A stretch of DNA of 64,000 nucleotides from Tissierella pigra (GCF_009695605.1 NZ_VUNQ01000003.1:114224-178223), one strand, 5' to 3'. Positions 52,814 through 63,591 are shown, numbered from the stretch's first letter. The notes: generated from the sequence alone by a model not told the origin. Program-made: numbers and translations.

Positions 52814-54911
52814 TTTTTATCAACTCCCTTACCATATCTACATAAAATTCATCTATCTTAATGTAATCATCGTCAATTATTATAGTTTGATCCTGTATAT
52901 ATTCATATAATTCACGATTAACTTCACTTATAAAAGCATTTAATAAAGTGCCATTATCCATAGCTATTCTTTTTCCATCTTCAATCTTCATAGCACCTAT
53001 ATTTAATATCAAATTTAAAAATTCACCATACTTAAAATCTAATTTATCGTCAATTTCTTCTACTATTTTTTCTATTGGATTCTTATTTTCAGTTTCAATT
53101 ATTTTATCTTCATTTTCCCCTATGTATTCTTGTACAATATTTACAGTTTCAGTAAGCTCCTTCTTCGATAATTCAACTTTGTTCATATCCAATTCTATCT
53201 TCTTTCTAATGGGCATCGTAAGTTCTACTAATCTATTTAATAACTCCATAGATAATGCTATTTTGTCCTCTACAAGTTCTTTATATATGGATAAGTTACT
53301 GGAATATATAATACTTTCCAACAACTTAATATTTTTTTGACTTAAATTTTCCTGCTTTCCTATTCCATATAAAGACAACAATAGTAACTCCTTATAATCC
53401 GATTTTTTAATTATCTCTTTTGCTATCTTTAAAAAATTTTCATCTTGTTCATAACTTATTAAATCCTTTAACCCCATATCAATATCAGCCATCAATATCT
53501 TTTCTGCTTTTAGTTTCCAATCACTAGGCCTTTTTTCAATCATTTCATTTAATATATTTTCTATCTCTTTTCTACTTATACCTTTTTTATACTCTATAAT
53601 TTTATTATTTATGTCCTTTACAACTTCTTTTGGTAAGTACTTATCGATATTCTCTTGATCATTAGTAATATTTAAAATCTGAGTATTGGGAATAACTTCT
53701 CTTAATGTATTCTCTGAAATCTTTATTAGTGATGCTAAAATATTTTCATTTTCATAATCTATATAGTACCTATATTCTCCATCAATTATCTTTTTAAGAA
53801 CATCTTTTTTCTTTTTTATCCATTTTACATCTGCTTCTAATCCATTAGATATGGATTCCCATAATACCAAATATAAACTTATAATTTTTTTCTTTGCACT
53901 ATAAATATCCCATACTATTGTATTTCTTGATGGAGTAGCTGTTAAAACATTTAGGTCTTTAGTATTAAATTCCATGTTTTTCCTAAGCTTCCCATCATTA
54001 TCCCACCATTTTTTTGGCAATCCATTTTCTGTTAGATTGAAATAGATTAATACCTCGTCCATTGGAGGTGCTACATTCTTTTCAAGCCCTTGTGCTTTAG
54101 CAAATACTTTATCTCTAATATCTTTTCCTAAATGTTCTTCTAGTATTCCATATGAATATCCAGGATCATAATAATCATATCCTCCACTATATGCTTTGGT
54201 TACATGACCTTCTGATATACAATAAATGGTATATAAAATATTGTTATAACGTCCTCCCTCTTCTAATATCCTCTTTATTTCCTTGTTGAGAGATATTTGT
54301 TTTTTTCTTAATTCTTCATCAAGGTAATTACATAGTTTCTCATAAAATTTTATAGTTTCATCTTTAACTTGAGATATTTCCATTATGTACCTTTCATAAG
54401 GTATATCTAGCTTCTTTGTCCAATTATTTTGATATTTATTACTTGATTTTGTTTCTGTATGTATCTTTTTAGGTTCAATATGAGATACTTCAATTATCTC
54501 TATTTCATTTATTTTTTCCTTTTCATTTAGTCCATCTCTCGTCTCTTTTCCATCCATATTAATTTTTTCTTCATCAGTTACTCTCTGTAGTTTGTCCATA
54601 TATTCATTATTACTAATACTATTATTTATAAGTTTATCTTTCAACCATCCTATTCCCTTAATTATATATATCACTCCTTCTATAAAAGATAATAACAGTA
54701 ATATAGCAACAATATTTGCATCTCCAAATTGTAAAGAAGTAATGACTATTATACAAAATATAAAACCAGTTAGCTTTCTTTTAAGATAAAATCTATGTAC
54801 TCCAAAGATTCCTAAAAATATTGATAATAGTCCTGCTATGAAAGGATTTTTATTGATTTCTTTAAATTCAATCACACTAACAAAATAGTTTGTTTTTTTA
54901 CTAATCTGCAT
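52803..54911 (-). CDS. sngA: TM2-TerB fusion protein of Shango defence (SngA)
   Basis: 702 residues. The N-terminus is a TM2 membrane module with FKEINKNPFIAGLLSIFLG and GVHRFYLKRK (residues 17-90, two transmembrane segments). After a charged linker (95-165), a TerB-N-like region (YDIPYERYIM..., CNYLDEELRK) and a TerB-C-like region with acidic metal-binding-like residues to the C-terminus (VNRELYEYIQDQTI, VDMVRELI). TerB proteins are the hallmark of Shango together with an ATPase and helicase. The TM2 domain should place this component at the membrane. AAAGGGGG precedes ATG 54911. Confidence 0.82.
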   Translation of the reverse strand: MQISKKTNYFVSVIEFKEINKNPFIAGLLSIFLGIFGVHRFYLKRKLTGFIFCIIVITSLQFGDANIVAILLLLSFIEGVIYIIKGIGWLKDKLINNSISNNEYMDKLQRVTDEEKINMDGKETRDGLNEKEKINEIEIIEVSHIEPKKIHTETKSSNKYQNNWTKKLDIPYERYIMEISQVKDETIKFYEKLCNYLDEELRKKQISLNKEIKRILEEGGRYNNILYTIYCISEGHVTKAYSGGYDYYDPGYSYGILEEHLGKDIRDKVFAKAQGLEKNVAPPMDEVLIYFNLTENGLPKKWWDNDGKLRKNMEFNTKDLNVLTATPSRNTIVWDIYSAKKKIISLYLVLWESISNGLEADVKWIKKKKDVLKKIIDGEYRYYIDYENENILASLIKISENTLREVIPNTQILNITNDQENIDKYLPKEVVKDINNKIIEYKKGISRKEIENILNEMIEKRPSDWKLKAEKILMADIDMGLKDLISYEQDENFLKIAKEIIKKSDYKELLLLSLYGIGKQENLSQKNIKLLESIIYSSNLSIYKELVEDKIALSMELLNRLVELTMPIRKKIELDMNKVELSKKELTETVNIVQEYIGENEDKIIETENKNPIEKIVEEIDDKLDFKYGEFLNLILNIGAMKIEDGKRIAMDNGTLLNAFISEVNRELYEYIQDQTIIIDDDYIKIDEFYVDMVRELIKNEE

Positions 54912-55284
54912 AACCTATATCCCCCTTTCTTTAAACCTCATTAACTTGAAACCTTCCCATTAAACTATATTATAATTTATAGATAATTTTTTGTCCATTA
55001 TAGGAATAATAAGTATATAAAGTGATATGAGCTAAATTTGATTATTAATTACTCTAAACTTAAACTTATACAACATAAAACAAACCCTATAACAGCTATT
55101 TTTAGCAATTATAAGGTTTATCTCTTATTTAAAGTTTATTGATTAAATAAATAAATTCCTTAAAATCTTCTAAGTTATTTTCTATAACTTTTTAAAGTAT
55201 ATTAAAATTAATACTTTGATAATTATGATGGATAGGTTACACTAAATAAGACAAATAAGTTAATTGACACTATCCCTTAACAGT
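54912..55284. other. divergent intergenic region with repeat hairpin (copy 2)
   Basis: 373 bp between the divergent sngA and the saccharopine-dehydrogenase-like gene. Apart from one hairpin at 55078-55121, in which AAACC, TATAA and GCTA pair with TAGC, TTATA and GGTTT, I see nothing coding. The hairpin closely resembles the element at 29051-29092. Confidence 0.6.
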
Positions 55285-55313
55285 TAGACTTTTCCAATTA
55301 CTGGTGATATAAT
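55285..55313 (+). promoter_or_regulatory. sigma-A promoter
   Basis: TAGACT and a perfect TATAAT are separated by 17 bp, about 54 bp before the next start codon. Confidence 0.75.
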
Positions 55314-55366
55314 ATTAACAATAAGGTGATAATAAAATACGTTAAAACTATTTAAGGGGGATTATT

Positions 55367-56560
55367 ATGAAATTAGTTGTATTAGGTGGAGCAGGTTCTC
55401 AAGCACTTTATGGAATTAGGGATTTAATCAATCATGGTAGTATCTTTGACGAGGTAATAATTTCATCTCGTAATCTTGAAAAGAACAAGAAAATCGTAGA
55501 AAGTCTTAACTCACCAATAGTAAAAGCTGCAGAAGTTGACGTTTCTGATGAGGAAGCCTTATACGAACTTATAAAGGATTGTGATGTAGTTGCTAACTGT
55601 ACAGGTCCTTATCATGTTCTTGCATATAAGATTATAGAAACTACAATAAAGGCTGGAAAACACTATATTGATTTCTGCGATGATATTGAAGCATTTCATA
55701 AAATATTTGAATCAGACTTACCAAAGAAAGCTGAAGAAAAAAATCTTAGTATGATAATGGGTCTTGGTGCAAGTCCAGGTTTTCTATCAGTACTAGCATG
55801 TAGTGCAGAGCAACGTTACTTTGACTCACTAAATGAAGCTATATTTTACTTTGCATGTGACGAGAAAGAACCAGGTGGCCCTGCAGTACTTGGACATATG
55901 TTGGAATGTGTACACAATGCTCCATATATTAAAAACGGAGAAAAATTAAATGAACCTTCATTCCGTGAAGAATGGGATTTTGATTTTGGTGAACCATATG
56001 GTGTTCGTAAAGTCACTAGAATAGGCCATCCTGAAGTATTTACATTCCCAAAATACTCACCAGGAATTCAAAACATATCTGTAAGATTCAGCCTTGAACC
56101 AGTATCAGCATACGAAGGCTTTAAAGACCTTAGCTTAGCAGGCCTTACGTCTAATTATCCACTTGATATCAATGGTAATCCTGTATCACCTCGTGATTTT
56201 GCACTAGCCGTATTATTAGCACAAAAAGCAAGCAAACCAGCAATGACAGAAGAAGAACTTAAGGAATTTTTAAAAGGAGTTACTGCATGTGCAGCCACAG
56301 AGCTACATGGTAAAAAAGATGGTAAAAGTGCGTCTTATATAGGAAGGGTAGCAGGAAACATGGCTCCACTTACAGCAATACCACTGATTATCGGTGCTGA
56401 AATGTTAGCCAAAGGTGAAATAACTAAAAAAGGTATTATGGTAGCTGAAGAAGCTATAGAAAATGCAGATAAATTTGTAAAAGAAACAGTAAAGAGAATC
56501 CGTGAAGATGGATTTGGATTTACTATTAACGAAGAACTTACTGTTAGAGAAGTATATTAA
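55367..56560 (+). CDS. saccharopine dehydrogenase-like oxidoreductase
   Basis: 397 residues. Rossmann motif VVLGGAGSQALYG at residues 4-16 (GxGxxG-type) shows NAD(P) binding; VDVSDEEAL and ADCVVANCTGPY-like DCDVVANCTGPY follow, and CDDIEAFHK is the substrate-side loop. The C-terminal part has catalytic-domain pieces MGLGASPGFLSVLA. Family members act on lysine, spermidine or other amino acid conjugates; the substrate here is unknown. GGGGG lies 8 bases upstream. The base composition seems slightly richer in GC (more CGT, CCA, GGT codons) than neighbours. Confidence 0.87.
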   Translation: MKLVVLGGAGSQALYGIRDLINHGSIFDEVIISSRNLEKNKKIVESLNSPIVKAAEVDVSDEEALYELIKDCDVVANCTGPYHVLAYKIIETTIKAGKHYIDFCDDIEAFHKIFESDLPKKAEEKNLSMIMGLGASPGFLSVLACSAEQRYFDSLNEAIFYFACDEKEPGGPAVLGHMLECVHNAPYIKNGEKLNEPSFREEWDFDFGEPYGVRKVTRIGHPEVFTFPKYSPGIQNISVRFSLEPVSAYEGFKDLSLAGLTSNYPLDINGNPVSPRDFALAVLLAQKASKPAMTEEELKEFLKGVTACAATELHGKKDGKSASYIGRVAGNMAPLTAIPLIIGAEMLAKGEITKKGIMVAEEAIENADKFVKETVKRIREDGFGFTINEELTVREVY

Positions 56561-56676
56561 TAGTAAACAAATTTCTTAAATTTTTTCACAAAAATTAAAT
56601 CAAGTTTTTTCATAATCAATGGTCATTAGTTCGCCAATTATATTGTTTGTAAAATATTATTAGACTCTAGTATATA

Positions 56677-56720
56677 TTAACCTATCATTAATTTCATGAG
56701 TGTTATTAATGATAGGTTAA
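56677..56720. terminator. inverted repeat, possible terminator
   Basis: TTAACCTATCATTAAT and its exact complement surround a 12-base loop, between convergent genes (dehydrogenase stop at 56560 and histidine-kinase stop at 56849). The T-run is poor. Confidence 0.55.
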
Positions 56721-56848
56721 CATAATTGCTGGAGTTTTTATATTTGTAAATTTTAACTAGTACAACAAGTTAATTTATCTATACTCATACTCATATTATT
56801 ATAATATGCCTCCTACATTCTGGGTCTAAAATGAACTTTCATTTATTT

Positions 56849-57760
56849 TTATTCAGCTTTAGGCAAAGAAACAGATATGGAAAATTTCCCATCATTATAA
56901 AAGGCTGCTATTCTTCCATTAAACTGCATCGTAATTTCTTTAGCTATTGTCAAACCTAAACCAGTATTGTTTTTATTTCTAGCTTGATCCTTTGTATAAA
57001 AACGATTAAATATTATATCTAAATCCTCCCTAGTCATTGGGTCACTAATATTAGAAAAGGTAAAAATATAACTTTCTTCTTCAATTATCTGAAAAGAATA
57101 TTCTCCTTTACCATGTATAATTGAATTAAATAATATATTAGAAAAGATTCTTTTTAATCCTTGTTCATCTCCTAATATTATACATTGTTTTTCTAATAAT
57201 TTAACAATGGGCTCCTCTCCTTTTTTATTAAAATCATCATAATACATTGTAAGAGTGTCTATAAAAACTTTTTTTGCATCTATAGGTACATTTTCATAAG
57301 TAGTTTCCCCTGATTCAATACGTACATATTCAAATAATTGTTCCAGAAGTATTTGAACCATATTTTGTCTTTCTAATACTATCTTTAAATATTCTTGTTT
57401 TTCTTCTTCTGTAACATTTGTCTGAAGCAATTGAACATATCCACGGGCAGTGGTAAGTGGCGTCCGTAAATCATGTGCAATATTTGTTATTCCTTTTCTG
57501 AATTTCATATTCAATCTTTTGATTTGTATACGAGATGATCTTATGTCCTTAATTAATCTGTTCAGTATATTTACTAACTGTAAAATATCTTTCTGTCTTG
57601 CTTTTACTGTTAGAAGTCCATTAGTGTCAGTAATATTCATAATTTCTACTAATTGTTTAGTTATATGTTTAATATTCATACGATAATATAAATGATAAAT
57701 AATTAGTATAATTAATAAAAATATAAGAAAAAAAGTTGTAACTACCCAAATATCTCCCAT
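56849..57760 (-). CDS. sensor histidine kinase
   Basis: 303 residues. One transmembrane helix at the N-terminus (about 4-25), a HAMP-like linker, and the dimerisation motif NIAHDLRTPLTTARGY (catalytic His) near 125; the ATPase domain has NILFNSIIHG (N-box), and GLGLTIAKEITM (G-box). The lack of a large external domain is like the intramembrane-sensing kinases of peptide-antibiotic modules. ATG 57760, with AAAGGAG upstream, is preferred to the longer frame from 57784. It closes the resistance module; its likely partner is the regulator at 62917-63591. Confidence 0.88.
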   Translation of the reverse strand: MGDIWVVTTFFLIFLLIILIIYHLYYRMNIKHITKQLVEIMNITDTNGLLTVKARQKDILQLVNILNRLIKDIRSSRIQIKRLNMKFRKGITNIAHDLRTPLTTARGYVQLLQTNVTEEEKQEYLKIVLERQNMVQILLEQLFEYVRIESGETTYENVPIDAKKVFIDTLTMYYDDFNKKGEEPIVKLLEKQCIILGDEQGLKRIFSNILFNSIIHGKGEYSFQIIEEESYIFTFSNISDPMTREDLDIIFNRFYTKDQARNKNNTGLGLTIAKEITMQFNGRIAAFYNDGKFSISVSLPKAE

Positions 57761-57799
57761 ATTATGCTCCTTTACCTTAGTCAACTCATATCTATAATT

Positions 57800-60436
57800 C
57801 TATAATACTTCATCTCTCATTGATTCTATAATATTACTTCTTTTTACTGACCTAGAAGAAATCCAATATGAAAAAGATATAGCCATAAATATTAGTATAG
57901 CATATATTAAGATTGATTTACTTGGAAAAACACTTATATATTCACCCCATGTTATCGGTGTTAAATTTAACATGTACCAACAGATAATAAACACTATAGG
58001 TATACTAATAAGAATCGGCATTAATGCAAATAGCAAACCTTCTAATGTAAGCATTTTATTTAATCCTTTTGGAGTTAGTCCTATTGACCTTAACATAGCA
58101 AATTCTTTTTTACGTAATCTCATATTATTTGTAACAATAGAAAACGCATTAAAAATACCAATTATACCAATCATCAATGCAATAGCAGAAATACTAATCT
58201 TAATTGCCTGCTGAACTAATTCCTTATGATTTTTTTCTTCTAATAAAGTCCATATACTAAAATCTTCTGCGCCTAAATAAGAACTTGCAATTTGTATTAG
58301 TTCTTTCTTTACTCTTGGACTAGCATCGTCTCCTACTAACAAACTAATTGACATTCTGTTAGATTCTAAAATACGTTCTGAGGAAAAATCATCAACTATT
58401 TTTATATACTTTTCCATGGGTACTATTAAAGCTAAATTGTATCTATTACTATTTATTTCAGTAGGATATTTATCTGTAATATCACTTATTTTTATATCAA
58501 AATTATTATTCGTACGCATAGAATCATCTATTTTTTCGTATAGCCACATTTGACTACCTTCTTTTATATTTAATAAGGGCACTTCCTCTGTTATTTTGGA
58601 ATCATCAAAAGTATGATATGTTGCATTTATCAATATACCTGATACTGTACTTTCTGTATTATATTTTTCATAGTCAGCTCCAATGTCTTTACAATATTTC
58701 TTAAATGATTCATCACTTAATCCTACTAGATTAACTATGATCCTATATTTATCATCTTCTTTTAATACATTATACTTATTACTATTTATCCCTGACAATC
58801 CCCCTAAAGATGAAAAAATATGGGACTCATTTTCTGAACCTACATATATTGCAGTACGCACCTGCCTTCTAATAACACTATCTTTGACTTCTGCCATTAA
58901 AGTAATCTTATTAATCATTTCAATATCTGGTTCATCAGCAATATTTAAATCAAGAGTAATATCATGACTAAGCTCTTTATCATTTTTAGAATCAGCTAAA
59001 TTATATATTGAAATAATATTAATATAACTAGCTATCAAAACAAAGGACATTGTGAGAGAAAGTATTACAACACGTAAACTCTTCTTATTGGCATAAAATC
59101 GTGAACTTGCCAATTCACCTTCTATTCCAAAAAAATTCTTATTTACTAAATATGGTTTTGGCTTTTTAATTTTTATTACTTGACTATTTTGAAGTATTCC
59201 AGAAACAGCTGGTACTTTTGCTACTTTTCTTGCTGGAATATATGCTGAAACTATTACTGTAATTAATGAGAGAGCTAACGAAAAAACAATGGCGATCCAA
59301 GAAAAACTAATCTGCATACTCTTATAATCTTCCATAAGACTTAGAATTCCATTAACTTTAGAAAATACAAGATTACTAAATATATATCCTATTATTAAAC
59401 TAAGCGGTAGCTGTATAACCCACAACAATAATCCCTCATAAAGAACTGAAAGCTTAATTTGTTTTGGTGTGGCTCCTAAACTTTTTAAAATACTTAATTC
59501 CTTAATTCGACTGTTAGCTGATAATGCAAACGCATTATAAATAATAAGAATAAATGCCCCCATAATTAATAAAATCATAATTACAACTATAGCTAAAATT
59601 AAAATTAATTGAATATTTGTAGTATTTTTATCGCTTATTCCATATAAATTCAGTAACATGGTGTTATATCTAACTTCATATTGTCCATATTCATTTTTAT
59701 CTAATCCAACGGACTCAGCAATGTCTGGTAATTCCTTATATATTTTACGAGGATTTTTAAAATTCATATAAACTGTAAGTCCATCAGTTGGAAGAATATC
59801 TAGGGTATCCAAATATCCCATAGCAATATATCCTGGAAATAAAGAAATTCCTTATATATCTAACTTTCCAACTATTGTATAAGTCTTAGTTTCTAATGCT
59901 TCAAAGGTTTCCCCTTCTTGTTTATAGGCATTAGTTGAAAGTATTTCATTATTTAACATACGATTGCCTACTGGCAATATTAACTTATCACCAACTTTAT
60001 ATTGTGGATTATCTGTAAAAAATAGTTTTGATATAACAATTTCTCCAGATTCTTCTGGAAGCCTTCCTTCTAAAACAGAATTCTTAAAGTTCATATTATT
60101 CCAGAAATCTTTATTTGCATCTCTCGACAACAAATATGGGCGTTTTGCATCATGAAGTTCTGCTGTGTACCAATTTCCTTTAATCATTGTAGATTCCACG
60201 TCTGGATTTTCTGTAATATGTTTTAGTTTTTCCCCAAAAACAGGTGCCATTATTTCTCCTTGCCAATATCCATACTCATCAATTGTTACATTTAATTTTG
60301 ACTCCCACATTGAGTATAGAAAAATACATAGTGAAAATAATAATACTGAAGCAATTGTAATAGCTACTAATATGGAAATTGTATGTCTTTTATTATTTTT
60401 CAAATGCTCATATGTGTATTCATTAATAATTTTCAT
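57800..60436 (-). pseudogene. FtsX-type ABC permease split by an in-frame TAA
   Basis: Two frame-consistent pieces form one 878-codon MacB/FtsX permease: the N-terminal part (60436 down to 59852) has one membrane helix and the extracytoplasmic region; the rest (from 59851) contains seven or more membrane segments, with FtsX motifs (LLIMGAFILIIYNAFALSANSRIKELSILKSLG and KKEFAMLRSIGLTP, quoted as KELSILKSLG and EFAMLRSIGLTP). The join reads VGKLDI, stop, GISLFPGYIAMGYLDT, in one frame, so a single TAA at 59852-59854 interrupts it. The second part has an internal ATG at 59821 but no ribosome site. Either a recent nonsense mutation or a sequencing error. Confidence 0.8.
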
Positions 60437-61115
60437 GACTTATCACCTTGTCTGATACTACTTTTCCATCAATTATTGTAAGCATTCTGTCTGCCGATAA
60501 TGCAACTTCCTCATCATGTGTTATCATTATTATTGTTTGATTGTATTCCTTGTTTGAACGTTTTAATAATTCAAGAATTATTTTGCTATTCTTACTATCT
60601 AGATTTCCAGTAGGTTCATCTGCTAAGATAATTGATGGCTTATATATTAATGCCCTTCCTATGGCAACTCTTTGCTGTTGTCCTCCTGATAACTGGTTGG
60701 GAAAGTGATTAAGTCTTTCATTTAAGCCAAGCATTTCTATAATCTTATGAAATTCTTCCTTATCAGGTTTAACTCCATCTAAAAGCATTGGTAAGGATAT
60801 ATTCTTTTCAACATTTAATGTAGGAATTAAATTATAAGCTTGGTAAATTATACCTATGTTTTTTCGTCTAAATAAAGCCGACTCCGTTTCATTCATAGAT
60901 GATATGTCCGTGCCTTCTATGTATATCTTTCCTTCAGTTGGTCGGTCTACACTACCTAGCATATGAAGAAGTGTAGATTTTCCTGAGCCGCTAGGTCCAA
61001 TTATTGAAACAAATTCACCTTTCATAATTTCTAAACTCAAATTGTCTAATGCATTAACCTTTTTATCCCCTACCCCATAAATTTTTGATAAATTTTCTGT
61101 TCTCAATATATCCAA
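60423..61115 (-). CDS. ABC transporter ATPase (MacB/LolD-like)
   Basis: 230 residues. Walker [10 protein letters not shown] near 39, Q-loop [15 protein letters not shown], signature [15 protein letters not shown], Walker [13 protein letters not shown]-loop MITHDEE. It is the ATPase for the FtsX-type permease that follows (14-bp overlap with that gene's start). Start is TTG 61115 with AAGGAG nine bases upstream. Such pairs with an adjacent two-component system often confer resistance to bacitracin or lantibiotics. With the permease broken it may have no partner. Confidence 0.92.
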   Translation of the reverse strand: MDILRTENLSKIYGVGDKKVNALDNLSLEIMKGEFVSIIGPSGSGKSTLLHMLGSVDRPTEGKIYIEGTDISSMNETESALFRRKNIGIIYQAYNLIPTLNVEKNISLPMLLDGVKPDKEEFHKIIEMLGLNERLNHFPNQLSGGQQQRVAIGRALIYKPSIILADEPTGNLDSKNSKIILELLKRSNKEYNQTIIMITHDEEVALSADRMLTIIDGKVVSDKVISHENY

Positions 61116-61153
61116 AATTATCGTCTCCTTACTTTTTCAATATATACTATTAA

Positions 61154-61894
61154 TTAATCTATATCTCTTTTTAAAAACAATAAATAAGATCCCAAAATAG
61201 TTGCCAGAACAATTAATAGAAGAACCATAGAAATCTTTACAACTACTTCTGGGCTTGAATTAAAATCAATTATAATCTTACGCATATTTCCAAGACCATA
61301 TATTGTCAAAATATCTTTTTTTGTTAATAAGGCAAATAATTTTGCTATATAATCACTTCCTATAAATAATATTATAGATAGTATAACTGCAATGCCCGAA
61401 CTTTTAGATAAATGAGATACAAAGGTACCAAGCCCTACTGTTGCCAAAATTATGCAAATCATTCCTAAATTCATGCGTATAAATACAATAATATTAACTT
61501 CACCTAATTCAAATAAGACTGTAAATAATAATAAATTTATAAAACCAAATCCCAACACAACTACAATAGTAATCAAAGATATTGCTATATACTGACCTAA
61601 TACTAATTTCCATCTTTCTATTCCACGACAACTCATTTGGCGTATAGTCTCATTTGCATATTCAGAAGTAATTAAAAAAACCACAAATATAAGAATAATA
61701 TATATGATGCCATCTGCATGATAAGATTCTTGATATGCAGAAATTCCTGTTCCTAATATTGTAGAAGATCTGATTGCACTAAGCCCTGAAATAAGTAACA
61801 TAGCATTCATCATTAAAAGTACTATTAAAACTCCATAAAATACTTTGCTTTTAAATATTTTATAAATTTCACTTGAAATTACATTCATCATCAT
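61154..61894 (-). CDS. ABC-2-type permease
   Basis: 246 residues, six transmembrane segments. The pattern ISSEIYKIFKSKVFYGVLIV and ITSEYANETIRQMSCRGI is typical of BcrB/EcsB-like permeases paired with the ATPase upstream. The first ATG codons overlap the ATPase stop (ATGATGATG at 61894), so they are co-translated. Export of peptide antibiotics or lipids is the usual role. Confidence 0.87.
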   Translation of the reverse strand: MMMNVISSEIYKIFKSKVFYGVLIVLLMMNAMLLISGLSAIRSSTILGTGISAYQESYHADGIIYIILIFVVFLITSEYANETIRQMSCRGIERWKLVLGQYIAISLITIVVVLGFGFINLLLFTVLFELGEVNIIVFIRMNLGMICIILATVGLGTFVSHLSKSSGIAVILSIILFIGSDYIAKLFALLTKKDILTIYGLGNMRKIIIDFNSSPEVVVKISMVLLLIVLATILGSYLLFLKRDID

Positions 61895-62796
61895 TAATCT
61901 TCTCCCATCATCTTTATAAAATAGGATTCTATATCATTGTTTTTCAAAGTTAGATTTGATACTAATACACTATTTTCAACTAAAGCTTTGTTAATTTCTT
62001 CAGGTATATCTAAAAAATCATAAATGTTGATTACCCCATTTTCTAATACTTCATAATCATTACTTTTTATAATATTTTTTATAATAGAAACTGCCTTCTC
62101 TGAGTCATTTACAACTAATGAAATACATTTTTCACAAGATTTTTCTAATTCATAGGCTGAAAGTTCATCAATAAGTTCACCATTCTTAATGACGCCATAC
62201 CTTGTTGCAATTTTATCAAGTTCTCCTAAAATATGAGAAGAAATCAATATAGTAATTTCATTTTCATAATTTAGCTTTAAAAGTAATTCTCTAATTTGTT
62301 TAATTCCTAAAGGGTCTAATCCGTTAGTAGGCTCATCTAAAATAAGGAAATCAGGATTCCCAATTAATGAAATTGCAATAGATAATCGTTGTTTCATTCC
62401 CATAGAAAAAGATTTAGTTTTCTTTTTACCTGTATCTTCTAAGCCAACTAAACTTAGGATTTCTTGCGCATTACTATAATCTGTAATACCAAGAAGCTTA
62501 TTATAATAAATCAAATTCTCTTTTGCTGTCATATTAGGATAAAGTGCTGGTTGTTCAATAGTAGCTCCTATCCTTTTTCTACCTTTTTTTAAATCACTGC
62601 TTCCAAAAAGCTTAATATCTCCTTGACTCTGACTAGCTAAACCACATATCATTTTCATAATTGTGGTCTTCCCTGCACCGTTTTTACCTATTAAACCATA
62701 AATATCGCCTTTCTCAATATTGAGACTAACTTTATTTACAGCTTTTTCTTTTCCATATTTTTTTGTTAAACTACAGGTTTGTAATACTGATTTCAT
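61894..62796 (-). CDS. ABC transporter ATPase (BcrA-like)
   Basis: 300 residues. Walker A GKNGAGKTT near residue 38, signature SFSMGMKQRLSIAISL, Walker B FLILDEPTNGLDP, and the long C-terminal extension of BcrA-type ATPases. It drives the ABC-2 permease downstream. AAGGAGG precedes ATG 62796. Its regulator gene lies 120 bp upstream, suggesting that the two-component system controls this operon. Confidence 0.93.
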   Translation of the reverse strand: MKSVLQTCSLTKKYGKEKAVNKVSLNIEKGDIYGLIGKNGAGKTTIMKMICGLASQSQGDIKLFGSSDLKKGRKRIGATIEQPALYPNMTAKENLIYYNKLLGITDYSNAQEILSLVGLEDTGKKKTKSFSMGMKQRLSIAISLIGNPDFLILDEPTNGLDPLGIKQIRELLLKLNYENEITILISSHILGELDKIATRYGVIKNGELIDELSAYELEKSCEKCISLVVNDSEKAVSIIKNIIKSNDYEVLENGVINIYDFLDIPEEINKALVENSVLVSNLTLKNNDIESYFIKMMGED

Positions 62797-62916
62797 ATAC
62801 TTTCCTCCTTACTTTTTTTGCAAGTCAAAGTATTATTTTACTCTATATTTGAATTATAAAGGAAAGGTATTAAAATAAGATTAAGAATTTATCAAGAAAG
62901 TATCAAGTTTTATAAA

Positions 62917-63591
62917 TTAATTATCCTCCATCTTATAGCCTATACCCCAAACTGTTTTTATATATGATTCACCATTTTTTAATTTATTACGAAGATTGCT
63001 GACATGTACTGTTACAACTCTATCTTCAAAAAGATACTCTTCAGACCAAACCGATTCAAATATATTTTGTTTAGTAAATACTTTCTTAGGATTACTAATT
63101 AAAAGTTCTAATATTTTATACTCTTTTATAGTAAGCTCAATAGGCTCACTATTAATAGTTACTATATGATTTTCACTATCTAAGACTAAATCTTTAAATT
63201 TATATATATATGCTTTATCTGGCAAAGAGACTTTATCCATTCTTCTTAAAACTGCTGATATTCTTACAATTAGTTCCTCATTATTAAATGGCTTTGTTAT
63301 ATAATCATCAGCTCCATTTCTCATTAATTCAAGCTTAGTATCTAAGTCATCTTTTGCTGATACACATATAACAGGAATCTTCAGTTTATTAATTTTAGTC
63401 AAAACCTCTTCTCCGCTTAATCCTGGCAGCATTAAGTCTAATAACACTAAAGAAAAAGATTCTTTTTCTAATAGCAAAAGTGCTTCTGTACCAGAAAATG
63501 CAGGTACTACTTCGTATTTATTCTTTTTTAGTAAAGTTTGGATCATCTTATTGATTTGAGAATCATCCTCTATTATTAATATTTTATTCAT
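62917..63591 (-). CDS. OmpR/PhoB-type response regulator
   Basis: 224 residues. Receiver domain with acidic pocket (IIEDD at 5-9), phospho-acceptor Asp in LVLLDLMLPG near 52, Thr/Lys in CVSAKDD and FITKPFNNEEL-like YITKPFNNEEL; then a winged-helix C-terminal domain with RVVTVHVSNLRNKL and a final KTVWGIGYKMED. It probably regulates the two ABC transporters downstream. AAAGGGTG precedes ATG 63591. Confidence 0.93.
   Translation of the reverse strand: MNKILIIEDDSQINKMIQTLLKKNKYEVVPAFSGTEALLLLEKESFSLVLLDLMLPGLSGEEVLTKINKLKIPVICVSAKDDLDTKLELMRNGADDYITKPFNNEELIVRISAVLRRMDKVSLPDKAYIYKFKDLVLDSENHIVTINSEPIELTIKEYKILELLISNPKKVFTKQNIFESVWSEEYLFEDRVVTVHVSNLRNKLKNGESYIKTVWGIGYKMEDN

Noticed and set aside
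49359..54911. BREX system
   Set aside because: BrxD-like ATPase and BrxHI-like helicase occur, but PglZ, BrxC, PglX and BrxA/B are absent; the TerB protein fits Shango instead.
59852..59854. Recoding of the stop inside the FtsX-type permease
   Set aside because: It is TAA, not TGA, so selenocysteine is excluded, and no known recoding of TAA applies.
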